Below are positions 47,740 through 58,545 of a DNA stretch of 64,000 nt, in pieces. Numbering within the stretch: the first letter of the stretch is position 1; every line of letters starts with the position of its first letter. The position numbers and the translations under genes were made by a program. Source of the stretch: Anthoceros angustus (Eukaryota > Streptophyta > Anthocerotopsida > Anthocerotales > Anthocerotaceae); contig MU008184.1 of assembly GCA_010909165.1 (NCBI GenBank), positions 744,001 through 808,000 on the forward strand. Direction: 5' to 3'. The notes beneath the pieces were generated by a model. That model did no database searches. It saw only the letters and a list, made by a program, of their open reading frames with translations, and had not been told where the DNA came from.

Positions 47740-49905
47740 CTCCTCCCGCACCTTCTCGAAGGACGCACAGCCTAAGTGCTTCGCCATCGCCACTTGGATA
47801 ATATGAAATTTTTTTCGTTGAGTGATATCGTCATCCATGCCCTTCAGATCTATAAGACCTGCCAAAACCTTCTCCGTAGCTGTAATAAGGATTTGCTGCC
47901 CACATTCTCCAGAAGGAATTCCTTGGAATGATTTCCAAGGCTTCGCTAACATGTCCTTTGGCTTTACATATCCGGCATCAAGCTTCTTGGGGTCCTCAGT
48001 CACTTTCCGCTTTCCTTTGCTTTTTTTGCTTGTTCCAGCTATAACATGCTTCTTCTGCTCTGGCAATTCCCCCGCTTCCCACTTTGTGAATATCTTGTCA
48101 ACATTTTCCCAGACTTTCCCCTCTAGCTTGGCTATGCATAAGATATGGGTCCTGTTGTTGACCTTGTTCTGCTTGTAGACATCGTCCTCACGTGCTTCGT
48201 CGTCCTCAATAAGACCAAGCACTTTGTATAGGCTAAGGTTAGCCTTCATTCCAAGGTTGCTTTATGTATAGCCTGTTGAATTATCGATAGAAATGCCACG
48301 TACAGGGGGTGCGTGGAAGGGAGGGATGACATATTTTTTTGCTCTGAACCTTTGCCAGTCTAACTTCTCCAACTCATCGCACTCGGCGGATCAATCATAC
48401 ATAGTAGTGAGCACTCCTTCTTCAATTACGCCCTTGGAGATAACACGAGCTGCTAATTTGCCCATGCTTCATCCACCTTGCATGTCGCGTCAGTGAGGTA
48501 GAGTGAAATTCCCGAGGTTCTCGATTTCTAATAGCCCATGACAACTTTCTTTGAGTATGCCGCTTCTCTGATGCGTGTCAATGGATCTTCATCGTGCATA
48601 GCTTCCGCTAGTCTTTCTCCATCTGTGGACACGTGAACTATTGGAATGGCCTCTAGCTCTTCATCTATCTGGACTTTTTTCGCTCTCCTTTTCGCGCCTT
48701 GTTGCATTTGGGCCTCGCCTCTCTCATCGCCCACCGCATTTTCCCTCTAGCTTGGCTATGCATAAGATATAGGTCCATTGTTGACCTTGTTCGCTTGTAG
48801 ACATCGTCCTCACGTGCTTCGTCGTCCTCAATAAGACCAAGCACTTTGTATAGGCTAAGGTTAGCCTTCATTCCAAGGTTGCTTTATGTATAGCTAGCCT
48901 GAATTATCGATAGAAATGCCACGTCAGGTGCGTGGAAGGAGGGATGACATATTTTTTTGCTCTGAACCTTTGCCAGTCTAACTTCTCCAACTCATCGCAC
49001 TCAGCAGGATCAATCATACATAGTAGTGGGAGCACTCCTTCTTCAATTCTGCCCTTGGAGATAACACGAGCCAAGTAATTTGCCCATGCTTCATCCACCT
49101 TGCATATCTGCGCGTTCGGGGTGAGGTAGGCTGCTGGCCTGAGGTTCTCCAGTTTTACAAGAACAGTTTCCATGACAACTTTCTTTGAGTACGCCGCTTC
49201 TCTGATGCGTGTCAATGGATCTTCATCGTGCATAGCTTCCGCTAGTCTTTCTCCATCTGTGGACACGTGAACTGTTGGAATGGCCTCTAGCTCTTCATCT
49301 ATCTGGACTTTTTTCTCTCTCCCTGTTTGCATTTGGGCTTCGCTCTGCGTCCCACTGCTCCCACCGGCATTTTCATCGCTTCCTGCTTTCCGCTTCCCCT
49401 TCAAGATGCGCACGCCTCCACCATCTTGAATGGAGGACCCGGAAGGCGCCAAAGCAGGCGCCTCTTCTTCCTCAGTGGGCTGCCGGCTTGCTTCCCGGGC
49501 CGCTTCTGCCTGCCCAGGAGGCGGCGCCGCGCGCATGCCCTTCCTCTCCTTGGAACTGGTGCAGTGTGAGGCGCCTGCATGCCCCCATGCCTGTTCTCTA
49601 CGCACTGGAGGCGGATCCGAGGGCGCCGCCGGCCGCAGCCCCTCCGCCTATCGTCCCTGGGATCCTTCCGTGGCCTGTTGGCACTTCTTGAGGCCGGAGA
49701 GACTGAGGGAGGGCGCCGGCTGGCCGACGCTCCTCCCTCACGTCTGTGTCATACCTCATGTTCGGGACCCCCTCTGGCATGCTATAGTCCCCCTCATCTT
49801 CTTCCTGGTATGTCTCCTCATCATCTGAGTGTCCAAGACTATCAGGAATGGGCCCGTCGTCGTCGTCCGTAGGGCCTAGCTCGCTCCCATCTTGTAAGTC
49901 GCTTG
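47740..49905 (-). pseudogene. Methyltransferase gene B, N-terminal and middle regions
   Basis: Minus-strand coding region leading toward the MTase domain. It starts acidic (GPTDDDDGPIPDSLGHSDDE, 49,885) and Gly/Ser/Pro-rich, with KGKRKAGSDENAGG. A structured part follows (49,300-48,960): VHVSTDGERLAEAMHDEDPL, ENLRPAAYLTPNAQICKVDE, AWANYLARVISKGRIEEGV, LPLLCMIDPAECDELEKLDW. The 'LPLL.M.DP' layout weakly recalls a ParB/Srx-type fold. Next (48,249-47,750): VLGLIEDDEAREDDVY, WENVDKIFTKWEAGELPEQK, a basic KKSKGKRKV and ILITATEKVLAGLIDLKGMD. A 622-bp tandem duplication disrupts it. The long acidic and basic linkers are unlike bacterial enzymes and argue for a eukaryotic, possibly chromatin-acting, protein. 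Confidence 0.6.
48120..49310. repeat. 622-bp tandem duplication within gene B
   Basis: 48,120-48,735 and 48,743-49,310 are direct copies (for example CCCTCTAGCTTGGCTATGCA at both starts). The left copy is shorter and more damaged. Confidence 0.85.
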
Positions 49906-50225
49906 CCCGTGAGTTAATTTTGTAAGTCAGTTCTTGATGTTAATGTGTTAAGTAGCCACGTTGTCCAGTGGCTTTTGTTGTGTCCTTCCTAAACCACATT
50001 TTTCTCCCAAATCGAAGTTATAATCGTCCCTTCCCGTGAGGCCCCCTCACTGTCCTACTTTGCATTATTCCCCTAGGTTCGAGTTTACGACCACCATTCC
50101 TCACAAACATTGCTGGATGGAAAGTAGTAACTTTACTGCGTGACACCCTTTTTTTCGGAGCCGTTTTTCGCAATGCCTTCAAAACGCTGTTTTAGGGCCC
50201 ATCAAAAGAAAACCCCCTTCGAGAT

Positions 50226-50254
50226 TATTCACCCCCTTCAAAAACTATCGTGTT
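50226..50254 (-). repeat. Right terminal inverted repeat of the methyltransferase element
   Basis: The minus strand reads AACACGATA, G, TTTTTGAAGGGGG, T, GAATA. It is followed on the plus strand by the AAGT duplication. Confidence 0.85.
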
Positions 50255-51020
50255 AAGTGATCTCAGTGGAGTCACGATGTGAGGATGGCATGATAGGGTC
50301 ATGTGTTGAACTAGGAAAGGTCGTGGTAGAGCACTCACAATGCAGTGAATTTGTAGCCGGGCTGCAAGATGGAGGTGGCCAAACCATAGGAAGGCGTTGC
50401 AGGTGGCCGCAACATGGTGAAGGGATCAACCAGGGATGTGCATCATGACAAATAGAATGGGGCTGCAAGTCAAAGTGAAGGGAGGCCGCAGGTGGCCGCG
50501 AGGAGAAATGGGCAAGGAGGGTTGATACGAGATGTTGTTGAGGCGTGAGGAGTTCACCAGGAGAATAATTCCAATTTATTCATGGCAAAGGCATGCACAA
50601 GCCAATAGGGTGTGTTGGACAATGAAGTGTAAGAACTCCAGAGTTAAGCGTCTACTAAGATGGGGTGCCTTTTGTGTGAGGTGTTTCAGCTTATTATATT
50701 TGCAGAAGTCACATGGGAACTAATTGGGAGAGTGTTTAGGTGGTGCACCCTACGAGAATGAAGAAGGACGTAGGACGTAGGGCACGGCACTTCCTACTAT
50801 AGGGAGGTGCACCCTACGTGGAACAAGTGTAGCAGCCGGGCCCCACGAATGACAAGGTGACCCTACATAGGTAGGTGGTCCCCATGTACCTGTGCAGAGT
50901 GGTGGAGATGTGGTATGGTGACTGTGGTGGCCCTACATGGGTAGGATGTAGGGTAGCGAGGCGGGAGACCAGCTTGAGCGGACCACCCGTCGGGGGTTTA
51001 CGGGTGGTGCGCGGATAGGG

Positions 51021-51398
51021 AGCTTGCAGACATCTCTCCAGGGAAAAAACGTTTCCAGTTTGCTGAAGCTCATGTGTATTGCGGCCTTACACTGCAGGAG
51101 ATGAGAGTCCTGGCAACTGACCACAATACAATGTCAGATAAACGGCGGAAGATGAGCTTCATAGAGCAGGTGCGATACCTTTGTATAGGTCTGAATGTTA
51201 GGATAAGAGGTATATATGCCCGAATTTAATTGCTTCCCTGCACAGGTGGAGGCTAGGCACTTGGTGGCATTCAGACGGTTTGCTGGAGAGCCCAACGTAC
51301 AATTGCAATGGGTGTATGGCCGCCATTGGGCCTATGTCAGCTTGGAGATGATAGAGGAATGCTTTATAAACTTCACTATGCCACGGCAGAGAACTTGA
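51021..51398 (+). pseudogene. Methyltransferase-family middle fragment with an intron (copy C)
   Basis: Two exons (51,021-51,169; 51,246-51,398) around a 76-base intron with GTGCG donor and TGCACAG acceptor. Exon 1 reads RFQFAEAHVYCGLTLQEMRV, LATDHNTMSDKRRKMSFIEQ. Exon 2 reads VEARHLVAFRRFAGEPNVQ, LQWVYGRHWAYVSLEMIEEC. The splice-junction region MSDKRRKMSFIEQ-V-EARHL parallels DITQRKKFHIIQVAMAKHL of gene B, which has no intron there. The GLTLQEMRVLATDHN pattern recalls the ParB 'E..LA..EN' box, a weak hint. It lies in opposite orientation to gene B, inside the solo LTR. Confidence 0.45.
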
Positions 51399-52879
51399 GG
51401 AACTGAAAATAGGATGCAAGGATCGATCCAGTGGTGCCGGATGTGCCCCAACACATCCGATGTGTATCTGGAAGGCCGTAGAGGATGACTCGGAGGAGGA
51501 AGAGGAAGGCATGGAGCAAGATCCGCTCACGGGAGACCTTCTTGCAGTGGAGAGTGTGGAGGCGGTAAGAGGTATAAGAAGTTGACCCTACGTCCGTAGG
51601 AGGTATAGAGGGTGGCCCTACATCCGTAGGATCACCAGGCAGTGCGATGGCAGTAGATGCCGCGAAGGTAATTGAAGGGGTTGGTGGTAGCTTGGAGTGT
51701 GGGCTCATTGCTTGGGGGATAGGACAATGTGTGCGGAGGCCTGCGATACTTGTGGAGTAGTGGAGTGCAAACTACGGGAAGAGCATGGGTCTCTTCTCCA
51801 GCAAGCTTTAGATTTCATGATGTGGAGTGTGTGGCTCAGAGGAGCCAGCTGTGGAATAGTGCGGGAGCGACGTTGTGGAGTTAAATGCTGCAGCAAGTGG
51901 AGGATTTCTGACAGATTGGTTAGAATTTGGAGTGAGAACTCTTAGGATTTTGGCGCGCAGCTCAGGCTGTTACTTATTGTTAAAATAGGGAGATTGGAGA
52001 GTTTTCTAGGCTGATTGTCATGATGACCGAAAGCGAGTGGGGTAGTGGTTTTAATCGCTTTAGGCGGCTATTAGTTTATAGTGGTTGAGGAAGAACGAGT
52101 GGAAAAGTAAGGGGAGGTGTGGCCAAGGGAGGCCTTATGTATGAGCCCTATATAAGGGGTGAGAAGAAAATCATCACGCCTTGAGCTCCCAAACTCATGA
52201 GTCCTTTGCTCCTTGTAGAGGAATTTCGTACCAAGCTAACGCAATGTCCGGTAGAGAGGGAGTTTATGTGGTCGGAGTGCTTGGCGGAGGGCTCGCTCCG
52301 GGCGCCCGCAGTTGCTCCCCTTGTGAATGGTTGCTGAAATTGCTTTGCTTTGGGTGTGTGATGCCCAAGGAACTCTGGCTTGAGGGTAGACTACGGGAAA
52401 GACTCCTGGAGGTTCTCGCCGTCTGCAAACTCATAGCAACGCCCAAGGAAGAACTTGTTGGCTTGTAGGCACTGTGCGCCAGCCAAGGGCGAGCTAGCTG
52501 TGAGCTTGAAGTAAGGTTAGATTAGGAGGATGAGGAGTTGAGTTGAGGTGAGTGTTGAGGAGAATGTGGAGCTGAATGTTGAGTAGAGGAGTAGGTAGAG
52601 ATTAGGTCAGAGCCTAAGGGAGGGGTCCCAAATCTGCACCAAATCGAGACTGGAAGCTGGGCTAAGGTCTCAAAATCACGGGGTGGAGAAGTCACGCTGT
52701 GCCGTAGGGGGTCCCTATGTGTGTAGGCGATGGACCTACTGGCCAGGGTGGGACCTACGTAGGATGTCGCTAGGTCCGTGAGCGAGATCCGACGGCAAAG
52801 GCGGAGGTGTCGTGGCTGCTAGTGTGGAGTTTTGTGGGCGCGGTTGTAGTTGGAGCGCCATTCGGAAGTTGGAGAGGCC

Positions 52880-55250
52880 TTGAACTAGGGCGAGGTAACC
52901 TATACCGCCAGTGCGACCCTACCGGTGGTAGGATGCGCATGCTTGGGATAGGGTGTCCTCCCCACGAGGAATGAGGGTGTGCCGCCCACCAAAGGCACTA
53001 GATCTCCTACAACTCTCCTACAAGTGGTAGGAGGGGTAGGCCCTACAATTGTTTGTTGTTGGTTGTAGGTCCTGAGGCGGCGATTCGACGGAGCAGGCGG
53101 GGCCGTCACCGCCGAGTTGGTGGTTGAGGATGTGCCAATTGTGGGAAGGCAATGGGAAAGGAATAGTGGAAGATCACGGGGTGGTGAAGTCGCGCTGCAA
53201 CGAGGGGTCCCTACGTGTAGCCGCTAACCCATCGCCGGGTGTGGACCTATAGTCGTAGGGTGTCGTTGTAGGTCTGGAAGCGGTGATTGACGGAGCATCA
53301 CGGTGAGGCGTGGCTGCTGTCAGTTGCTCCAGTTGTGTGAAGGAGCTTGGGGGTGTGAAGAGGTGTGTGGTTTGTGCCTTGGATGCTGGTGACCTGACAA
53401 ACAAGAGTCTCATGGGACGAAACCTATTGTACTTAGCGACAGTGGGATAAGTGTGGCCACTAGAGGGTGAATCTCGGAAGCCCTGGGGTTTTCCTCCCAC
53501 ACATGGCACCCTGCTCTTGGTGGGGCAGGCATTGGCTTGGCATTGGCAGTAGGCACTTTCAAGAATTGAGACAAGGCACAGGGCCATCATCTTCCTCCAA
53601 TCTCCCGACTCGAGTGAGGTACTTCCGCATTCGACAACACTCACACATCAACTGGCGACCTCCAGTACCTGCAGGGACAATCTCCACCTCTCCACAGGTG
53701 ACTTCAACTTCGACACGAGAGCCAGACCACTTCCTACCACTAGGAAATCTTGGTGGGCTCTCCACAAAAGTTGGAATCCAGCGAGAGGCAGGCAGAGGAG
53801 CATCAGGGCACTGCCCAGGAGGGGCGTTTTGCTCCTCAGTGGGGCGCGGTTCCCTCCCCGGGGGCCTCGCCCCCTCTATCTTCTTTCCCCGCTGCAGGTA
53901 TCCCGGCATCCACCTCCTTGCAGCATCGGCGCCAAGCGGCCGCAGCCGCCTTGGGCACACAGGAGCAGCCACACCGGAGGCGCGATCCCTCGGATGGTCA
54001 CCCCCACTGACGGCCGCCTTCCCACACCGATCCGTGGTGCCATGGCACAGAAGTTGGAGGCCTTGAACTAGGGCGAGGTAACCTATCTTTGCGCCAGTGC
54101 GACCCTACCGGTGGTGGTGATGCGCCCTGCATGCGTTGGGATAGGTGTCTCCTCCCACGTAGGAATGAGGTGTCTTTGGCCACGATTGCACTAGATCTCC
54201 TACAACTCTCCTACAAGTGGTAGGAGGGTAGGCCCTACAATTGTTTGTTGTTGGTTGTAGGTCCCGAGAGGCGGATTCGAGCAGGAGAAGGCGGCCTGTC
54301 GAGTTGGTGGTTGAGGATGTGCCAATTGTGGGAAGGCAATGGGAAAGGAATAGTGGGCGATCACGGGTGGTGAAGTCGCGTAGGGGGTCCCTACGTGTAG
54401 CCCGTAACTCTGCCGTGGGGTGTGGACCTATAGTCGTAGGGTGTCGTTGTAGGTGCAGGCGGTGATTGGCCGAGCATCACGGTGAGGCGTGGGCTGCCAT
54501 TGCTCCGGTTGTGTGAGGGAGCTTGGGTGTGAAGAGGTGTGTGGTTTGTGCCTTGGATGCTGGTGACGACAAACAAGAGTCTCATGGGACGAAACCTATT
54601 GTACTTAGCGATGCGATGGGATAAGTGTGGCCACTAGAGGGTGAATCTGGAATACAGGGTTTTCCTCCCACACATGGCACCCTCTTGGTGGGGCATTGGC
54701 ATTGGCATTGGCGGTAGGCACTTTCAAGAATTGAGACAAGGCACAGGCCATCATCTTCCTCCAATCTCCCGACTCGAGTGAGGTACTTCCGCATTCGACA
54801 ACACTCACACATCAATGGCGACCTCCGGTGCATGCAGGACAATCTCCACAGTGACTTCAACCCGACCACGAGAGCCGCACCACTTCCACTAGGAAATCTT
54901 GGTGGGCTCTCCACAAAAGTTGGAATCGGCACGAGAGGCAGTGAGCCTTGCCCGGGGAGGGCGTTTTGCTCCTCGGTGGGGCGCTGTTCCCTCCCGGGCC
55001 TCGCCTCTATCTTCTTTCCCGCCGCAGTATCCCATCCACCTCCTTGTAGCATCGCCAAGCGGCCCTGGGCCGGCAGCACACAGGAGCAGCCACACCGGAG
55101 GCGCGATCCTGAGATGGTCGCACCCCCACGACGCGCGCCGCCCCACACAGATCATGTGCCATGGCCGTCTTTCCATGATGAGCGTGGAGTGCTTGAGCCA
55201 AGGAGTGTGGTAAATGAAACGGTATGGTGGGTGCCATAAACCGTATGTCC
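52880..55250. repeat. 1.19-kb tandem duplication spanning the solo-LTR end
   Basis: Unit 1 is about 52,880-54,064 and unit 2 about 54,065-55,250. Each contains the LTR end (CCTCCCACA at 53,501 and 54,672) followed by the same non-LTR sequence starting CATGGCACC. That sequence has frames on both strands, including a minus-strand RQLMCECCRMRKYLTRVGRL, which I cannot assign. Confidence 0.82.
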
Positions 55251-55291
55251 TCATGGGCATACGGACTGGCATCCACATGACCCATACCGTT
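55218..55291. repeat. Near-complete 74-bp hairpin
   Basis: AACGGTATGG...GGGTGCC (55,218-55,235) pairs with GGCATCC...CCCATACCGTT (55,268-55,291). Inside, CCGTATGTCC pairs with GGGCATACGG around a TCAT loop. A few mismatches and bulges only. Confidence 0.75.
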
Positions 55292-55829
55292 ATCATTAAA
55301 TATTTTCAACCTTTTTACCCGGGGTTCTTACTATGTTTAACCCTTATCAAGTTTGATTATTACCTTCTTACCTTTTTTTAATCTTACTTAGCTTTTTACC
55401 ATTTCCTGATTAAGTTTTTAGTAATTCCTTTTAATTACATTAAATACAGCTTAAATGTAACTTAAGCTTGTCTTTAACTGTTTTTCTTAGTTAGCAGATA
55501 ACTTTCAATTTAGTGGGAGTTAGCTAACCCTTTTAGGCTCATTTTGAAGCAAATTTTTCACCCCTAGTTCATAGTGAGTGGGAGCGATGAAATATACCCT
55601 GTTTAGGGCACTCTTCACTAGGGCACCTAAGACTATTAATTAATTTAGTTCTTAGGGCTTTAGGTAGTTTATTAAGTAGTTAGTTGTTACAACCACTTAG
55701 AGGTTAGAACTACTTATGGTTACAACCACCTTATGATTGTAACCACCCAGCCTATATAGAGGCTTTGTACTTTCAATTTTATAAGCAATGAAAACATCTT
55801 TTGCTGAGAGCAAGGCGTGCTTTTCATCA
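55292..55829 (+). repeat. Second Ty1/copia LTR end
   Basis: AT-rich stretch ending in the same 95 bases as the LTR at 3480-3574 (TATA box 55,753, terminus TCATCA). No PBS follows; PPR-derived sequence starts at 55,830. It is a solo LTR or 3' LTR; the start is not resolved. Confidence 0.65.
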
Positions 55830-55834
55830 GCAAC

Positions 55835-56250
55835 TACTTGCAGTTGACAACTGCCTCGGAGAGCCAATTGTTGGCCATACCATCAGGGCACTCCATGTCA
55901 CCACACATCCTTTGTGGCCAAGCTGTCAAAAACCTGGCGTGCATCTTTCAATTCACCACACTTCGCATACATGTCCACCAGGCAGTTTCCCACCATTAGT
56001 ACGTAACGTCATCCAGCAAACTAGTCCGCTTCCGATCATCCGCTGTGAGTGCAGCTACCCTTCTATAAGGCGCCAGTGCTTGCACATGCCCTCAAAAGGC
56101 GCAATATTGACACGCAACAGCATCTGCATGGACAACTATGCCTTGTGCGCAGACTTGCTGAACATGATGAGAGCTCTTCTCGAGATAGAAGTCCACGCCA
56201 TGGCGACCTCCCTCGCCTGTAAGATGCCCTTCCTTTTCTTTTCACGTAGT
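55835..56250 (-). pseudogene. PPR protein remnant (left)
   Basis: Minus-strand fragments of a pentatricopeptide-repeat (organellar RNA-binding) protein. From 56,010: [36 protein letters not shown], a PLS-type repeat pair. Upstream near 56,080 another frame has LRLLRACASTGAL. The order is right for one PPR gene with frameshifts, truncated at 55,830 by the copia LTR. Confidence 0.8.
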
Positions 56251-56289
56251 AGTCTACATGTGGGACTTGACCAGTGAGCTCCCATCTCT

Positions 56290-56344
56290 CATTTTCCATA
56301 TATGTACTTGATGGTGCAACATATGGAAAATGCACCATCAAGTA
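56290..56344. repeat. Interlocking hairpin motif, variant copy
   Basis: Same layout as 58,269-58,324, but the first arm is damaged (CATTTTCCATATATG). Confidence 0.7.
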
Positions 56345-56566
56345 CCTAGGTAATAACAATTCCCCAAGAGAAAAATAAATAATCACATCAAGCATTAAGC
56401 CTTCCTTGGTTGAACACAAAGTTGATATACATCAAATGCACACACATTTGTGTGCATTGCTAAGTCTTGTTGTTCTTTAGGTTTAGGATTGTTTATCGTA
56501 TAAAGTATAAGTTTGAATGTTTAACAAAAGAGACTTTTAACGCTGTTAACTTACTTAATACATAGC

Positions 56567-57120
56567 ACTTACGAATTCAGAATGACATAAGACTTAAGAC
56601 TCATGATACCTAGCACTTACTAATTAGGAATGACAAAAGCTTTTGAGGCTCAAGATGGATACCTAGTACTTACTAATAAGGAACGCAGCGTAAGCATTTG
56701 AGGCTCAAGAAGGATACCTAGCACTTACTAATAAGGAAGCGATGTGTTTTTGAGGCTCAAGATGGATACTAGCACTTACTAATTAGAAACGCGTAAGCAT
56801 TTGAGGCTCAAGAAGGATACCTAGCACTTACTAATAAGGAACGATGTAAGCTTTTGAGGCTCAAGATGGATACCTAGCACTTACTAATTAGAAACGACGT
56901 AAGCTTTTGAGGCCCAAGATGGATACCCAAAGACTTACTAAATAGGAACGACTTAAGCTTTTGAGGCTCAACATGGATACCGAGCGCCATCGATTAGGAA
57001 CGACGTAAGCTTTTGAGGCCTGGATGGATACCTAGCACTTACTAATAAGGAACGACGTAAGCTTTTGAGGCTCAAGATAGATACCTAGCACTTACTAATC
57101 ATGAATGATATAACCTTCAT
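56567..57120. repeat. 53-bp minisatellite array 1 (about 11 units)
   Basis: Unit: CTAGCACTTACTAATAAGGA, ACGACGTAAGCTTTTGAGG, CTCAAGATGGATAC. Edge units are more diverged (AATGACATAAGACTTAAGAC). Units abut, with no unique spacers. Confidence 0.9.
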
Positions 57121-57837
57121 GTAAAAGAGCGGCTTAGTAGTCCACGAGCGCCATTTGCAAAGGTAGCAAGGTGAGGCGGATTTGCAATTTAGTTCTAGCT
57201 ACATTGTAAAATGTGTGGTTGTGTGAGCCTCCGCAGATGCTAACTCGCAGCCTGTACGTGTGGTTTGGCTTGCAATTGTTGTTCACATAGAATAGATCGC
57301 ATAGTGTGTGCATGTATCTAGGTGCATCCAAGGTTGCTACGAAGGATCATCCATGGCACGAATATGTATACTTATTTTGGCCAAGCACTAAACCGAATGC
57401 AAAGCATGCAAAGCAACACAAGTGCAGATTAATTAAGCTTTTGAGCTTGGGTGCCCTAGGAGACCAGTGCTCAAATGCCACTCGTGTTTCACTATTAGCC
57501 ACGGACGTTGACGACAATCATCCAGACTCCAAGAATGTACATGCGTACTGATTCACATGCACACATACCTACGTACTCACAGTGAACTACATACATAGAA
57601 TAGAAAAGATACAAGGCTAAAGAGCCAAGAACCTTCAAAAGGGGAATGCGGAGACTTTATAAAAAGGCCGAGATGGGAAGTGCCATCTTCACCAAAATGG
57701 TTTTTATAACCTTAAAATAAAAGTTTGAGTTGCAAACAATATTTATAAATAATAATAATAACATTTGAGTGTTTGTTACGAGACCAGAGTCCACATTAGG
57801 TCAGCCAACCAGCTGACCAAAGATGCCATGATCACCA

Positions 57838-58090
57838 AGCTCTAACAACAACTCATTTGTATCATGCATCTGCGTGTCGTTGAGTCTCAATTAACCTCAT
57901 GCTGGTACCTCACATCACCCACCCTCCCACCCACCACCCAACCCACAATCAAGCTCTAACGAGAACTCATTTGTATCATGCATCTGGCGTGTCTTTGATG
58001 AGTCTCAATTAACCTCATGTGTATTGGTACCTCACATCACCCACCACCCAACCACCAACCGACCCGACCATGAAACAACAGTGCTCTAAC
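57838..58090. repeat. Tandem repeat of about 115 bp, array 1 (2-3 units)
   Basis: Units contain AAGCTCTAACRASAACTC, TGTATCATGCATCTG, GAGTCTCAATTAACCTCATG, GGTACCTCACATCACCCACC and a variable (CCAACCAGCCAGCC)-type stretch. Array 2 is at 59,690-60,180. Confidence 0.75.
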
Positions 58091-58268
58091 GAGAACTCCA
58101 GTATCATGCATCTGCATGGACAACTATGCCTTGTGCAGACTTCTGAACATGATGAGAGCTCTTCTCGGTAAAGTCCACGCTTGGCGACCTCCCTCGCCTT
58201 TAAGATGCCCTTCCTTTTTCGCGTAGTAGTCTACATGTGGGACTTGGACTAGCTGAGCTCCCATCTCT

Positions 58269-58324
58269 CATTTTCCATATGTTGTACTTGATGGTGCAAC
58301 ATATGGAAAATGCACCATCAAGTA
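58269..58324. repeat. Interlocking (A-B-A'-B') hairpin motif
   Basis: Four abutting segments: A CATTTTCCATATGTTG, B TACTTGATGGTG, A' CAACATATGGAAAATG, B' CACCATCAAGTA. A pairs perfectly with A' (16 bp) and B with B' (12 bp). The two stems exclude each other or form a pseudoknot. The exact reverse complement is at 61,731-61,786. Confidence 0.92.
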
Positions 58325-58545
58325 CCTAGGTAATAACAATTCCCCAAGAGAAAAATAAATAATCACATCAAGCATTAAGCCTTCCTTGGTTGAACACAAA
58401 GTTGATATACATCAAATGCACACACATTTGTGTGCATTGCCAAGTGCGTGTTGTTCTTTAGGTTTAGGATTGTTTATCGTATAAAGTATAAGTTTGAATG
58501 TTTAACAAAAGAGACTTTTAACGCTGTTAACTTACTTAATACATA

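Larger units (their letters stand above)
44481..50254. mobile_element. 5.8-kb TIR element carrying a DNA-methyltransferase gene
   Basis: A 5,774-bp insertion inside the solo LTR. The 29-bp terminal inverted repeats start AACACGATA and match at 27 positions. AAGT is duplicated at 44,477-44,480 and 50,255-50,258. Related LTRs at about 8,235 and 16,565 have the uninterrupted site, with a single ACTT on that strand. Subterminal CCCCCTTC/GAAGGGGG repeats lie within 60 bases of both ends. The only recognisable gene is the minus-strand methyltransferase (44,850-49,905), split by an LTR fragment and a GC-rich block. No transposase (RNase H-fold DDE, tyrosine recombinase or HUH) is visible. The superfamily cannot be named: 4-bp duplications occur in Ginger and Sola1 groups, but nothing else links it to them. 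Confidence 0.82.
43991..53501 (+). mobile_element. Solo LTR of the LARD-like family, interrupted by a TIR element
   Basis: Begins TGTGGAACATAAAAGTTTGG and ends CCTCCCACA, the reverse complement of the LTRs at 5.4-9.0 and 12.7-17.4 kb. Without the 5,774-bp TIR element it is about 3.74 kb, the expected LTR size. No PBS follows and no matching 5-bp duplication is seen (GGTAG before, CATGG after), so it is a rearranged solo LTR. One LTR segment is missing at 50,980-51,430 and replaced by a methyltransferase-family fragment. Confidence 0.75.
56129..57836. repeat. Long direct repeat, copy 1
   Basis: Repeated at 58,109-59,690, about 1.98 kb downstream. It contains PPR-derived sequence, an interlocking hairpin motif, the 53-bp minisatellite and a CATGTATCTAG-containing tail. 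Differences are concentrated at CAG/CTG. Confidence 0.85.

Noticed and set aside
47179-47740. Continuation of the methyltransferase frame (part of a 356-residue ORF)
   Set aside because: This part matches the LARD-like LTR at 14.9-15.4 kb; the fused frame is accidental.
53502-54070. Zinc-finger gene from the CECC-containing minus-strand frame
   Set aside because: The Cys spacing fits no finger I know and the frame is not kept in the second copy at 54.7-55.1 kb.
3490-55829. One copia element bounded by the LTR ends at 3,574 and 55,829
   Set aside because: Only the last 95 bases match, no common target duplication was found, and a PPR remnant follows the second but not the first. They may be separate elements.
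56567-57120. CRISPR-like array
   Set aside because: The whole 53-bp unit repeats with no unique spacers, and the sequence is a plant genome; it is a minisatellite.
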